From contig JAFRZX010000054.1 of assembly GCA_017442315.1 (NCBI GenBank), positions 62,001 through 126,000 of the forward strand: a stretch of 64,000 nt of DNA, written 5' to 3'. Every line of letters starts with the position of its first letter. Within the stretch, counting starts at the first letter, position 1. The position numbers and the translations under genes are program-made. Shown in pieces: positions 44,831 to 54,784 of the stretch. The DNA is from Bacteroidales bacterium (GTDB lineage Bacteria; Bacteroidota; Bacteroidia; Bacteroidales; UBA932). The notes below the pieces were generated by a model that was given only the letters and a program-made list of their open reading frames with translations, was not told the origin of the DNA and searched no databases.

Positions 44831-47037
44831 TTTATCACTCCTTTCCAATTTAATCCAAAAGAATAATCATATCTGTTTCCATCTTCATCCATATGACACA
44901 CCATATCGAACGGAGTGTCCTCATACTGCATTTCCACAGTCCGCATGTCTGCAGGAAGCTGGCATGGCAATTTCCCGGAAGGTTCAAAATCACCACTCAC
45001 GACATCCATTACCGCCGGATGCTGTACAAAAGATACCAGAAGAATCGCATCGGCATATGGCTCTATCTCGGCAGGCACAAACGGATTCTCATACTGCACT
45101 ACCAGTACCAGAGGCTTGCCTTCCATTTCATCCCTGACCTTCCGGACCAATTCAAGGTCTGTATCATTATATACCTGCGCGGATCGTCCTCTGTAACTCC
45201 TGTCCGGACTCTCTTCATATGGATCTCCACCGGCTATGCTATGTTCACGTGCATATGTAGCTGTGTATGGCGAATACTGCAGAGGCTTTGGCACATATCC
45301 ATGGTCATACCCTTTCAGAGGCATCGGAGCATTGACAAATACAAGAGCAGCATCAGCATCAGAAGGGCAATCGGTTATATTGAACCTGCGCTCGTCCTTC
45401 AATGACTGCGAATGACGCAAGGTATCTGCCTTCGTCACCCTGTTCCAATAGCTCATATGTTCCGGAATGACCTGGTCCGGCACATACAGCGTAATTCCTT
45501 TATCCAGAGGCAGGCATCTGTTCTTCAGCATCACTATGCTACGCTGCTGGGCTTCATATCCTGCCTTGCAGAATTCATCCGAAGCGACAATATCTTCAGA
45601 CCGGCTGACAACAAGATATGGATTTTCAAACAGGCCCACTCTGAACATGTTCCTCAACACCCTCTCAGAAGATCTGCGCAGCAGGCTTTCCATGAATTCA
45701 GCACCATATCTTTCCTGGCCCAGACGATATCCTTCCATCGCAGAAGCATAGTCAATATTACCTCCAAACTGGTCGCACCCCGCCAGCCATACCTTAAGGA
45801 ACCGTTCCGCCTTTGACGCATTCTCCATCCCCCATGGCTTTCCGTAATGGATACCAGGACCTTTGTAATCTTCTGTAATCATCCAATCCGTACAGACCAG
45901 TTCATCATAACCAAGAGAATCACGCAGCTGCACAGAAATAACATGCTTGTCAAAAGCCTGACCGACATTTTCTCCCGTCACACCAAAAGATATTGAATAA
46001 TAAGGCATTACGGATGCTGCTCTTTTTGTCTTTCCCGGAAGGTCAAGAACACCGTCTATGAACGGTTTCTTTCCAAGATCAAAATTTCCGCCGGGATACA
46101 CAGCATATTTGCCACTGCCGTAATGAGCATCACGCCCGGCCTCACACGAGCCTCCACCAGGCCAGTGCTTTGCCATAGCGATGACACTTTCACATCCCCA
46201 GCCATTTTCGCTGTCCTCCGTATCCTGAAGCTCATCGCAGAATTCTCTGGCGGCTGCAGCAATGAATTCCGGAGATTCACCCATACAGCACGAATACCGG
46301 AACCATCTCGGTTCTGTCCCTATATCCACCTGAGGGCCAAGAAATGTCGTAATACCTAATGCTCTCAATTCCTTAGCTACAATCCGAGCATATTCTCTCT
46401 GGAGTCCCGTATCAAAAGTCGCAGCCATGCCAAGAGCCTCTGGCCACATGGAAATATTGCCACCTCCAGCAGTGAACTCAGGATCTGCCCTGAGCGAATG
46501 TCTTGGATCTGAAGAATTATTCAAAGGAACGGCTATGCGTCCTTCTTCCGCCAAAGCCTGAGCTGCATTATTCCATTTCACGGCAACTTCAACAGATTCG
46601 ACATTCTTAATAAGGAAATGCCTTACAAATCTTTTCTCTATACACTCCTTCTGTATATCCGTAATGGTCCAAGGCTCCACTCCGCTTTCAGAATAAGACA
46701 TTCCGGAATACATCGGTCTGTCCTTCCTATATGGTATCTGCTGCTGTGGGGAATGCAGTGCAAGACCGATCATCTCCTCGACAGTCAGAACCTTGGAAAG
46801 GGCTTTTGCCCTCTGCTCCGGAGCCAGCCGCCAGTCTTCATAATCACTCAGTTCGCCATCTCTGTCGATATCCTTGAAATATCTGCCATCATCAGAGATG
46901 ACCTCCACACCTGAAACGCTGCTTAAACCAATGACAGGTCCCCGGAACTGCCGCACGAATACAATATCTCCATATTCTATCGTCCTGGAACAGGATGTGA
47001 GCAGTAAGACAACAAGTATGTATAGAGACTTATTCAT
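44827..47037 (-). CDS. Glycoside hydrolase family 3 lipoprotein
   Basis: A 736-residue SPII lipoprotein (LTSC, Cys16), so anchored to the membrane. GH3 motifs: KHWPGGG (290-296), nucleophile Asp384 in LVCTDWMITED, and a C-terminal alpha/beta sandwich. GH3 enzymes are exo-acting beta-glucosidases, beta-xylosidases or N-acetyl-hexosaminidases. A catalytic pair with GH30 and GH39-like enzymes suggests processing of beta-linked oligosaccharides. An EDWR-type segment and calcium-like DIDRDGELSDYED (57-69) lie near the N-terminus. It lies 10 bp after the metallophosphoesterase gene. Confidence 0.9.
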   Translation of the reverse strand: MNKSLYILVVLLLTSCSRTIEYGDIVFVRQFRGPVIGLSSVSGVEVISDDGRYFKDIDRDGELSDYEDWRLAPEQRAKALSKVLTVEEMIGLALHSPQQQIPYRKDRPMYSGMSYSESGVEPWTITDIQKECIEKRFVRHFLIKNVESVEVAVKWNNAAQALAEEGRIAVPLNNSSDPRHSLRADPEFTAGGGNISMWPEALGMAATFDTGLQREYARIVAKELRALGITTFLGPQVDIGTEPRWFRYSCCMGESPEFIAAAAREFCDELQDTEDSENGWGCESVIAMAKHWPGGGSCEAGRDAHYGSGKYAVYPGGNFDLGKKPFIDGVLDLPGKTKRAASVMPYYSISFGVTGENVGQAFDKHVISVQLRDSLGYDELVCTDWMITEDYKGPGIHYGKPWGMENASKAERFLKVWLAGCDQFGGNIDYASAMEGYRLGQERYGAEFMESLLRRSSERVLRNMFRVGLFENPYLVVSRSEDIVASDEFCKAGYEAQQRSIVMLKNRCLPLDKGITLYVPDQVIPEHMSYWNRVTKADTLRHSQSLKDERRFNITDCPSDADAALVFVNAPMPLKGYDHGYVPKPLQYSPYTATYAREHSIAGGDPYEESPDRSYRGRSAQVYNDTDLELVRKVRDEMEGKPLVLVVQYENPFVPAEIEPYADAILLVSFVQHPAVMDVVSGDFEPSGKLPCQLPADMRTVEMQYEDTPFDMVCHMDEDGNRYDYSFGLNWKGVIK

Positions 47038-47047
47038 GTGGTACTAC

Positions 47048-49474
47048 CTAATATATTGAATGAGAGAAGCCTGTGTAATCCGTTTGTATGGTAGCGGACT
47101 CATAGGTCCTGATTCCTGCCTTTTCCGTGAATTCTACTTCCACTTTCCAATCAGTTTCCAAGGAAGGGCTTCCTGACGGAGCCTCTATATACCAGAAACT
47201 CTGAGTTTTTCCTCCTGTATAGGCTGTCCCATAGGATGAATTAGAGTTCAGTAATTCATTGTTCCAAAGATATGAAAATGTACACTGGTCTCTGTGGGTC
47301 GCCTTGACACGGGTCATCTCACTGCGCACACCGTTTCTGGTGAAGTACACATTGCAGTCCAGCCCTCGTGTTCCGGCATCAAACACACGCACAATAAAAC
47401 ATCCGGTAGGGTCAAATCCTTCGGAAGACTCCCAAAGTGTCTTCCAATCGAAATAGAACATACCATCAATATCACCTGACACTGAAGAATATTTACTTTC
47501 TAAAGGCTCATGATAGACTGCTCCTCCGTCATATATACGGAACTGATATGAAGCATCTTGACCGATTGCCTTGAGATAACGGGCAGTAATACTGTTTCCC
47601 TCCACCTTATATACATGATAACAATTCGGTGTACCGTCATTACCAAGACTGCTGTGCTCGGTCTTTGTACCCAGAATCTTCTTCGTACCTCTCCACAATC
47701 CACCGAGAGCTGGCATATTGTGCTCATAAGGTATCCTGCCTTCAAGACCTTTCCAAGTGTCAGTAAACTGGCGTGGGGTATTGTAATGATTGTGTCCGGA
47801 GAAAATATGTGCCTCCCCGAAAGTCTTGAGCAGGTTTCTTATATCTGCAGCATGAGCATAGGTGTTTGAGAATACCGGACAATGGAAACTCAGGATCAGC
47901 ATCTTGTCTGCCTTGTTCTCTACGAGTACAAGGTCCTGTTTCAGCCATTCCCATTGTTCATCTGTCAGACCTTTATCATATTTTATAGCTTTACCATAAC
48001 CTCCATCGTTGTTTCCTATATATATGATATTGCTCATGCAAACGATATGTACCTTTCCGACATTGACAGAATAATCAGTAGGTCCATAGGTATCGAACCA
48101 ATCCTGAGAACATTCCAAAGCAGAAGTTCCGGAGTTGTCATAATCATGATTACCTATGGTCATCAGCATCGGCACAGTCTTGCCTGCACTCTTGATCTTG
48201 GCAAATTCCGCCTTTGAATCAGGCAGCTTCGCTGTGCAGTTGGTCACTACATCGCCACAATTCAGTGCAATGACATTCTCAAAGTTATTGAGATAGGCAT
48301 TGATATCCGGAAGGACTGTGTGGTTGTATCCGATACGTTCATCTGTAGAGCTCTCACCTTCATTATAGAAATGTACGTCAGAAAATGCAAGGATAGAGAA
48401 TTCATCACATGGTGATGTCCTTTTCGTAAGGACGAAATCATTTCTGTATGGTCCGGCAGACCAGAACATATGCTGTCCGTTATCGTCTACCGGTAGTTCA
48501 TATCCGGCAGGATGCGATAGATATACTGCACGGGAATCTTCATGAGCAACAAACTGATACACACCGTTTTCATCAGTAACGACAAACTTATAGCCGTCAG
48601 TGACAGGCACTCCTTCGATACCGGTTCCCTGATCATCGCAGACAATTCCTACCCTTGTATTGCCAGCCTCTATCAAAGTCCCGTTCAGATGGTTGAGAGA
48701 CGTAAGAAACATATCCGCCCTTTCCACTGTCAGACCGGAATAAAGCATATGAGTGCTCAAGACTTTGTCATCAGCATCATAGAAGTTCGCCGAGATATTC
48801 TCATAATGCCCTGTAGGAAGAGGCACATTGAAAGCCATAGAAGAAGTTCCTTCCTCAAATCGGACTTTCACTTCATTGCCTGAAACGGCATCTTCTGTAA
48901 CGGCATACATATATTCTGCTACCGGAACCGTAAAGTTCCCGGCTATCTTCCTGCCGGAAGCGACAAGACCGAATGTAACTGCACCCGTAGGAATCACAGG
49001 ACATGCCACCCGGATCAAGCCACCGACATGCCTGAACATAAGTTCATCGCCATTATCCATTTCTGCTGCCATCGGTGCCTTCATTGCATTTTCCTCATAG
49101 GTATATTCAGAAGGATAAATGATCTGGGCAGCATCTCCGGAAAGTCCGGCAAAAGATACAGCAGGGTATACAGCTAAAGCCTGAGGTTGCTCCTGAGGTT
49201 GAAGCACAGCTGTAAACAAGGCCACTTCCGACTCTATCGACGCTACTTTGAAGACTCTGATATTCGACAGACTGGTAAATACACCTATGTCATCTGTTTT
49301 CTGCCACGACACCATGCCCCCGTCAGTTACGGCTGCCTTTGAATTACCATCGATTCTTGCATACAACTTCTCTGTTCCGGCTGTAGCAGCATCAGGTTCA
49401 TCCACAGCCTGCACACATGAAACCATTGCTGACAGAAAGAGAAAACCTGTCAATATGAATATGTGTTTCCTCAT
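47048..49474 (-). CDS. Calcineurin-like phosphoesterase lipoprotein with MetallophosN-type and fimbrillin-like domains
   Basis: An 808-residue lipoprotein (AMVSC, Cys20). Residues about 30-265 resemble the fimbrillin-like adhesin fold. A short MetallophosN-like module (about 270-325, VGIVCDDQGTGIEGVPVTDG) follows. The metallophosphoesterase core has all five blocks: SDVH (365-368), CGDVV (406-410), GNHD (441-444), His531 in SFHCP, and GHNH (560-563). A C-terminal beta-rich MetallophosC-like domain completes it. It would cleave phosphomono- or phosphodiesters with a two-metal centre. The neighbours are a fimbrillin/FN3 lipoprotein and GH3. The substrate is unknown. Confidence 0.85.
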   Translation of the reverse strand: MRKHIFILTGFLFLSAMVSCVQAVDEPDAATAGTEKLYARIDGNSKAAVTDGGMVSWQKTDDIGVFTSLSNIRVFKVASIESEVALFTAVLQPQEQPQALAVYPAVSFAGLSGDAAQIIYPSEYTYEENAMKAPMAAEMDNGDELMFRHVGGLIRVACPVIPTGAVTFGLVASGRKIAGNFTVPVAEYMYAVTEDAVSGNEVKVRFEEGTSSMAFNVPLPTGHYENISANFYDADDKVLSTHMLYSGLTVERADMFLTSLNHLNGTLIEAGNTRVGIVCDDQGTGIEGVPVTDGYKFVVTDENGVYQFVAHEDSRAVYLSHPAGYELPVDDNGQHMFWSAGPYRNDFVLTKRTSPCDEFSILAFSDVHFYNEGESSTDERIGYNHTVLPDINAYLNNFENVIALNCGDVVTNCTAKLPDSKAEFAKIKSAGKTVPMLMTIGNHDYDNSGTSALECSQDWFDTYGPTDYSVNVGKVHIVCMSNIIYIGNNDGGYGKAIKYDKGLTDEQWEWLKQDLVLVENKADKMLILSFHCPVFSNTYAHAADIRNLLKTFGEAHIFSGHNHYNTPRQFTDTWKGLEGRIPYEHNMPALGGLWRGTKKILGTKTEHSSLGNDGTPNCYHVYKVEGNSITARYLKAIGQDASYQFRIYDGGAVYHEPLESKYSSVSGDIDGMFYFDWKTLWESSEGFDPTGCFIVRVFDAGTRGLDCNVYFTRNGVRSEMTRVKATHRDQCTFSYLWNNELLNSNSSYGTAYTGGKTQSFWYIEAPSGSPSLETDWKVEVEFTEKAGIRTYESATIQTDYTGFSHSIY

Positions 49475-49475
49475 A

Positions 49476-52319
49476 CTACTTTATCTTTATAGAAATATCA
49501 TCAATAACTACTGTTCCATTCTTATTGTCAACATCAGTTGCAAAGACCACTATGTCACCATTCTTGAGATTCATATCCACCTCATAATCATACCACCGGT
49601 GAGTGTCGCTGGCCGCAGACCATTCGGAGGCATCAGTCTTCAGTTGCGCCGAGTTCTCGATCTGTACATCTAAAGGATCAGCCCATGAAGCACCGTCATA
49701 ATGACCTACCTTCAAAGTCATGCTTCTTCCCTGAATGACCAAAGCCTTGAAAGTGATCATGCAGTTCCGGGCATCATCTCCGACTGAAGAAAGCGGTGGA
49801 GTTGCGATGAATCCGAACCTTTGGTCCTTGTTCTCACTTGCATTGTAATATGAACCCAGCTGGACATATCCCTGTGACGGCCATGTGCCGTTTGAGAAAT
49901 ACCATCCTTCCATCCCAGACCAATCTGATGTGAACTCATACATCTTTGCACCCTTGCAGAATACCGGAGAGGTTATTGTAGCATTTGAATTAGTATTGTT
50001 CAGGACAAAAGGTCCTTTGTGATTGTTCTTATTCTGCTGAACCTTTCCGCCAAGTTGAGCAAACTGGCTGGCATTCAGTACAGTCCTGAGTACAGAGAAG
50101 CTCCATCCTCCCGTCCATTCCTTTGCAAGCTTTCCTGTCAGTTTCCCCATTCCTACCGACGCATCAGCCTTTACTGCCGGAAGCAGTCCCGGAACTGCAT
50201 TTACCATATCTGCCATCATGGTTATTCCGTCAAATCCCTGGAAAAGGACTTCACCAGGCTCCATTTCATGCGCCTCGTCAGTCCTGAGTTCAACCAGGGT
50301 AGAGAACTCAGATGCACCGGCTGGGGTTCTTGTTGTTGCCTCCACAGCAGAAGAACTGACATAACTCATATATGTATATGTATCGGCATATCTGATTCTG
50401 AACCAATAGCTTCTTCCCGGCTCAAGTCCTCCGAATGCAAGACCTGTAGAAACCGATGATTGTGATGAAGCATTTGACAACACCTTGGAAGCCACAAACG
50501 GAGATCCAGGAGACTGAAGATGGGCATCAAGTACGTAAGTTGAATAAACCGGTTGTGGAGATGATGACAAATCATCGGTATCATAGAGTTCGACATAGAA
50601 CAACGGGGAATTGTTAGTCTGTGAACCATATACGTTTTCAAATCCGACACTGACAGAAGTTGGTCCGGTATTCTTGGTAATCTGCCAGATTCCCGGTGTA
50701 GATATCGTCTCCATATCAGAGTATGATTCCTCCCCATTGAATACAGACGAGACCTTCACATTATGGGTCGCTCCGGGCACAAGAGTAGTCAGATGATATT
50801 CCATCTGGTCAGTCTCGGCCACACATACGTCGTCAACATATATCTTATACGTCAAAGACTCGGCAGGGCACTTCCATGATATCCATGCTTCAGACCACAG
50901 TACAGTATTTCCAACTGTAAGTACAGGTGCAGGTATGCTGCCCATAGAGATAAGCAACGGCTCGGAAGTCTCCTCACGCCCTGTACCGAACACAGCTGTA
51001 ACAGTGACCGTATAGTCTGTTCCGAATGCCAGGTCTGTGAGGGTATATTCAAAGACATCGGCTCCTACCTCAGCAACAATCTCTCCGTCAAGCCTGATCA
51101 CAAAACCCTCCGCCACTGCGCGGCATGTCCAGCTTATATCCGCACCTGTCAGCAGATACTTGTCTATCGAAACAATCGGAGCATTGGAGATCAATCCTTC
51201 ATCGATAGTACGGAAAGCAACAACATCAGACGAAATACCAGTATCATTATCCGTGACTACAAACCAGTAATCGGTGGATGGCTCCAGATTACTGAATGAT
51301 ACCATAGTCTCAGACGCATCAGCAGCAATATCCTTCCATTGCAAAGTCTCAAGCACCGATGTCAGAGATTCATCAGAATAGAGAGTCAGCGTATAGTCAC
51401 CTGCCACATCTGCTGCCATATCACCCCAGTTGCTGATGCTCCATGTAAAAGCTGTCATATCGGAGTCTAGAGCCAACATACGCACCTGCGGAGCATATTT
51501 CCATTGAAGGTTTTCCACTGTACCCAGATCAAACACCTGATTGCGCGAAAGAGGTACGGATTCCATGCTCAGACCAGTTTTCGCAACCATGCCGTCCGCA
51601 TTACGGAAAAGCACTATATAGCCACTCTCAAGAGTCACAGGAAGAACAGGTATCATATATGTCCCATCCATAACATCTTCATCAGCAAGAATGACCTGCG
51701 AAGAGGCATTTTCCACATCTTTCACCACCGGAATCCCATCTTCTCCAAAAGCTATTGATACTGTTCCTGCCATATGTTCGTTCCTCACGCCCTTGACCAC
51801 GACTTGTGAAGCGCCCTCTTCTGAAGAAACGGAATACCTGATGAATGCGCACACATTTCTGAACTGTAGAGGAGTTTCAGCCGCAATGCCATCGGAATAT
51901 GCGACAGCGAGATTGGCCCCGCTGGCGAATCCGGCTCCATGAATCTGTTGAAAATCCGGAAAAGTAACCTTCACACCACCGCCCGTCAGCACATTGTCCT
52001 CTGCATAAGGATATACGGCATATACTTCCGATGTTCCGTCCGCTACTCCCGTTTCGCTGGCGAATCTGACATCGGTACCAGACATCGATGTCTCATAAGC
52101 AACATTTGAAACACCATCAAGTACACTTATCATATCACCTACATTCCAGATGACAGAAACTCCATTCTGACTCAATGATGTCTTTACCGGCACCTGCACC
52201 GGCTCGCACGCGGCATCAAAAACCACATCCGCCCCTTTGAGCACATCCTCGCCTTCATGAGAACATGACCATAGGGCCACGAGCGCAAATGCAGCACTCC
52301 ACATTACTTTAAGCTTCAT
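49476..52319 (-). CDS. Large fimbrillin/FN3-like surface lipoprotein
   Basis: A 947-residue lipoprotein (ALWSC, Cys19). An N-terminal fimbrillin-like domain (about 30-265) is followed by three to four fibronectin-type modules (about 275-680, with GTDYTVTVTAV, GATHNVKVSSV and GRSYWFRIRYADT), then a C-terminal beta-sandwich (about 700-947) with the TVVIDDISIKIK ending seen in ligand-binding or anchor modules. There are no catalytic motifs. It probably sits on the cell surface, binding the substrate in a SusE/F-like role. It lies 1 bp before the phosphoesterase gene. The name is descriptive; I do not recognise a family for the whole protein. Confidence 0.75.
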   Translation of the reverse strand: MKLKVMWSAAFALVALWSCSHEGEDVLKGADVVFDAACEPVQVPVKTSLSQNGVSVIWNVGDMISVLDGVSNVAYETSMSGTDVRFASETGVADGTSEVYAVYPYAEDNVLTGGGVKVTFPDFQQIHGAGFASGANLAVAYSDGIAAETPLQFRNVCAFIRYSVSSEEGASQVVVKGVRNEHMAGTVSIAFGEDGIPVVKDVENASSQVILADEDVMDGTYMIPVLPVTLESGYIVLFRNADGMVAKTGLSMESVPLSRNQVFDLGTVENLQWKYAPQVRMLALDSDMTAFTWSISNWGDMAADVAGDYTLTLYSDESLTSVLETLQWKDIAADASETMVSFSNLEPSTDYWFVVTDNDTGISSDVVAFRTIDEGLISNAPIVSIDKYLLTGADISWTCRAVAEGFVIRLDGEIVAEVGADVFEYTLTDLAFGTDYTVTVTAVFGTGREETSEPLLISMGSIPAPVLTVGNTVLWSEAWISWKCPAESLTYKIYVDDVCVAETDQMEYHLTTLVPGATHNVKVSSVFNGEESYSDMETISTPGIWQITKNTGPTSVSVGFENVYGSQTNNSPLFYVELYDTDDLSSSPQPVYSTYVLDAHLQSPGSPFVASKVLSNASSQSSVSTGLAFGGLEPGRSYWFRIRYADTYTYMSYVSSSAVEATTRTPAGASEFSTLVELRTDEAHEMEPGEVLFQGFDGITMMADMVNAVPGLLPAVKADASVGMGKLTGKLAKEWTGGWSFSVLRTVLNASQFAQLGGKVQQNKNNHKGPFVLNNTNSNATITSPVFCKGAKMYEFTSDWSGMEGWYFSNGTWPSQGYVQLGSYYNASENKDQRFGFIATPPLSSVGDDARNCMITFKALVIQGRSMTLKVGHYDGASWADPLDVQIENSAQLKTDASEWSAASDTHRWYDYEVDMNLKNGDIVVFATDVDNKNGTVVIDDISIKIK

Positions 52320-52326
52320 AACGATA

Positions 52327-53946
52327 TTATTGTTTTAAATATTTTACACACAAAGTCCCGAAACGTATTATGACATCAGAATCCATGTCAGGAGAGGCTT
52401 TTCCAATTGCGGACGGTTCATTCCATTTCTCCGGCAGGACAGCAGTAACATCCGAGCACGGAGCAAGCCTTACCACAACCTTTTCCCTCCCGCACACTTC
52501 TTCCGGCAGCCTCACGCTATGTTCGATGAATCCCATGGCCATCTCACCATGCATCTTCATGTTCAGACGCTTTCCTAGCTGGATATTGGTAGCAATCATC
52601 GGACGCAGGATGTAGACCTGAGGCAGTTCCACAAAATCATCACCGTCCACCGAATATGAAACTTTCCATTCTACAGGAAAATCCTTGGCATATCTGGAAT
52701 GCTCACGCGATGCGACGAATGAAAAATCAAAATAGAGAGGTCTGTCTGCAACATCCGCCGTAGATGTCTCAAGATAAATTCCGTTATAGCCTTCGACATC
52801 ACCTTTGCTTCCGAACCTGTACCACTGATTTGCCTTGGCATCAAACCTTATGGCAGCATTGGATCTTGCCCCAAGCATTCTGGCCGGCTTCCAGCCGTCA
52901 AAAGTATGGCGTGCATCATATTCTTCATCCAATGTGATCCAGGCTCCGCTGTCCGTCCACACATAACCCTCACCTGATTCAGCCCTTATCCTGTCATTCC
53001 TGACGGTCCCCGGCTTGACAAACCTTATCGGGCCGTTATTGACAAAAGCCAGTTCACCGTACTTATTGTAATCATATTCCCACGAAGCGATCCTCACGTA
53101 AGAAGACATGAATTCCTGTGGCATATCGATATCGGAACGGTCAACCGGCCTGATACAGTAGTCTCCCATAGATGCGCCATAACGAGGCAGGTCACTGTGC
53201 ACAATGATTCCGGACACGGTTCCGATTCCCTTCGGAACACCCATATCGTTCCTACGCCATCCGCAGGTGGAATTTACAAGCATAAAGATGTATGCACCTT
53301 CATCATCACTTACAATGCGTGCCCAGCAATCGGCAGCCCCATGACCGGGAAGCCATGCATTTTTCTCCGGAATCCATATATCATCATTCAAGGCGCTCCT
53401 TTGCGCTGATATCTCATTGATATTGATATAGCCACCTGTTTTCTTAGAGAACTCCGCACCTTCCAGAGTCACATAAGTATATATGTCTTCCGGACACAAC
53501 TGATCAATGTGCTTTTTCTTTACTGGAACAGGCATGGCAGACCTGACCACATTTACCATCTCCGGCTTAAGACCTGTAACCGTGTATCTTTCAGGATCAT
53601 TCTCCTTGACAAGACTGCATCCGTCAAGAGTAAGTCTGACCATATCTCCTCTGCAGAGCCTGTTCCCGTAAATTCTCTCGAACTTCAGGCGGATTCCGAA
53701 CTTCCCGTCAAAACTTTCCAAGTATGCAGTACGAAGGTTTTCTCCGACATCAACCATATTATGGTCTGTATTAGGATTGACCTCCATATTGTCACTGCGC
53801 CAGTCACTCACTACGATACCGTCCAGAGTTCCGGAAAGTCTTACTGGCTCTGCAGCACCCAATGCACGAAGTTCCTCAAACGAATATGCCCTCATCATCC
53901 ACGAATACAATACAAGAAGACATATCAATATGATTTTCCTATTCAT
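52327..53946 (-). CDS. Exported DUF5689-domain protein (copy 3)
   Basis: A 539-residue exported protein with a signal peptide but no lipobox. DUF5689-like segments are GIVVSDWRS (43-51), FDGKFGIRLKF and ENDPERYTV (115-123), then EDIYTYVTLEGAE. Its C-terminal half (about 290-539) is beta-rich and ends with CSDVTAVLPEKWNEP. It is a paralogue of the genes at 54781 and 56986. An OB-fold-like binding role is inferred. ATG 53946 is chosen; the TTG at 53952 adds two residues. The start overlaps the nuclease stop by 8 bp, so translation is coupled to the nuclease. Confidence 0.72.
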   Translation of the reverse strand: MNRKIILICLLVLYSWMMRAYSFEELRALGAAEPVRLSGTLDGIVVSDWRSDNMEVNPNTDHNMVDVGENLRTAYLESFDGKFGIRLKFERIYGNRLCRGDMVRLTLDGCSLVKENDPERYTVTGLKPEMVNVVRSAMPVPVKKKHIDQLCPEDIYTYVTLEGAEFSKKTGGYININEISAQRSALNDDIWIPEKNAWLPGHGAADCWARIVSDDEGAYIFMLVNSTCGWRRNDMGVPKGIGTVSGIIVHSDLPRYGASMGDYCIRPVDRSDIDMPQEFMSSYVRIASWEYDYNKYGELAFVNNGPIRFVKPGTVRNDRIRAESGEGYVWTDSGAWITLDEEYDARHTFDGWKPARMLGARSNAAIRFDAKANQWYRFGSKGDVEGYNGIYLETSTADVADRPLYFDFSFVASREHSRYAKDFPVEWKVSYSVDGDDFVELPQVYILRPMIATNIQLGKRLNMKMHGEMAMGFIEHSVRLPEEVCGREKVVVRLAPCSDVTAVLPEKWNEPSAIGKASPDMDSDVIIRFGTLCVKYLKQ

Positions 53947-54784
53947 AGTCAAACACCTGATTTAAATATTCCGCCATTCGGTACGCAGCCTTTCTTATCT
54001 GACTGTGAGCCAGACTTGTAACCTTTTCATCATACCAGGTTCTGTCGTACTTCTGATCCGGCTTCCACCACTCATAGATATGTTCTATGCTGGAATTACT
54101 GTCAATAAGCCACTCACTGAAACCGCCGGCGGTCACCTGTTCCATCTGTTCCTGAGTATATGTATCCAAGAATATTCTCCAGTCTTCAAAAGTCCAATCA
54201 GGCTTTTCCCTCTGGAGAGCCGTATCCCACATATTGTGCATCGTGACCTTCTTGCCTTCGTACCAGCTCTTCTTGAACATGAAATGGTTTCTCCACGATC
54301 CGTCCGGCATCATTCCTCCCGGTGCGTCATGCGCAAGGATATGCGACGGACAATGGAAATCACCGAACAGATGGATAATGCATCTGAGGTAAAGGATCAC
54401 AGTGGAATCCGGCTGATTACGATGGTCCCTGACTGTCTCCAGCATCATATTCATTACATGCGTTCCGGCACACTCCCCGTTATCCACGATAGACCTGTCA
54501 GGCAGAGTACCGTCGGCATTCAACGTGAACATGTGAGTATTGCGTATCAGAGGTTCATACTTCTCCGTATACTGGACCGGCACGAAATCCATCCATTCCG
54601 CATATTCGGTAAGAGGCTGGTCCAGATAGTATCTGATATTCCTTTCCGCAGCCTCAGTCAGGTGCTCCTGAGCGATATATGCCACCACCGTATGTTCCCA
54701 GCCTCCCCATGCGTATGCAGCATGAACAGACAGAAAGGCAAATGAAGCAAGCGTAATCCTTCCGAACAAAGACTTCATAATCAT
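53939..54784 (-). CDS. Exported S1/P1-type zinc nuclease
   Basis: A 281-residue homologue of the S1/P1 nucleases, which cleave single-stranded nucleic acids and remove 3' phosphates from nucleotides. After signal cleavage (VHAAYA) the mature N-terminus would be Trp26, as in P1 nuclease, where that Trp binds zinc. The other ligands match: His31, Asp66, His84, His138-Asp142-His148 (spacing 4 and 6 as in P1) and His183-Asp187. All nine zinc ligands appear intact. It overlaps both neighbours: 4 bp with the upstream lipoprotein (54781-54784) and 8 bp with the downstream DUF5689 gene. Confidence 0.9.
   Translation of the reverse strand: MIMKSLFGRITLASFAFLSVHAAYAWGGWEHTVVAYIAQEHLTEAAERNIRYYLDQPLTEYAEWMDFVPVQYTEKYEPLIRNTHMFTLNADGTLPDRSIVDNGECAGTHVMNMMLETVRDHRNQPDSTVILYLRCIIHLFGDFHCPSHILAHDAPGGMMPDGSWRNHFMFKKSWYEGKKVTMHNMWDTALQREKPDWTFEDWRIFLDTYTQEQMEQVTAGGFSEWLIDSNSSIEHIYEWWKPDQKYDRTWYDEKVTSLAHSQIRKAAYRMAEYLNQVFDYE

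Noticed and set aside
54005..54745. A 246-codon antisense frame over the S1/P1 nuclease.
   Set aside because: The nuclease on the other strand has all zinc ligands, and the antisense frame has no domain.
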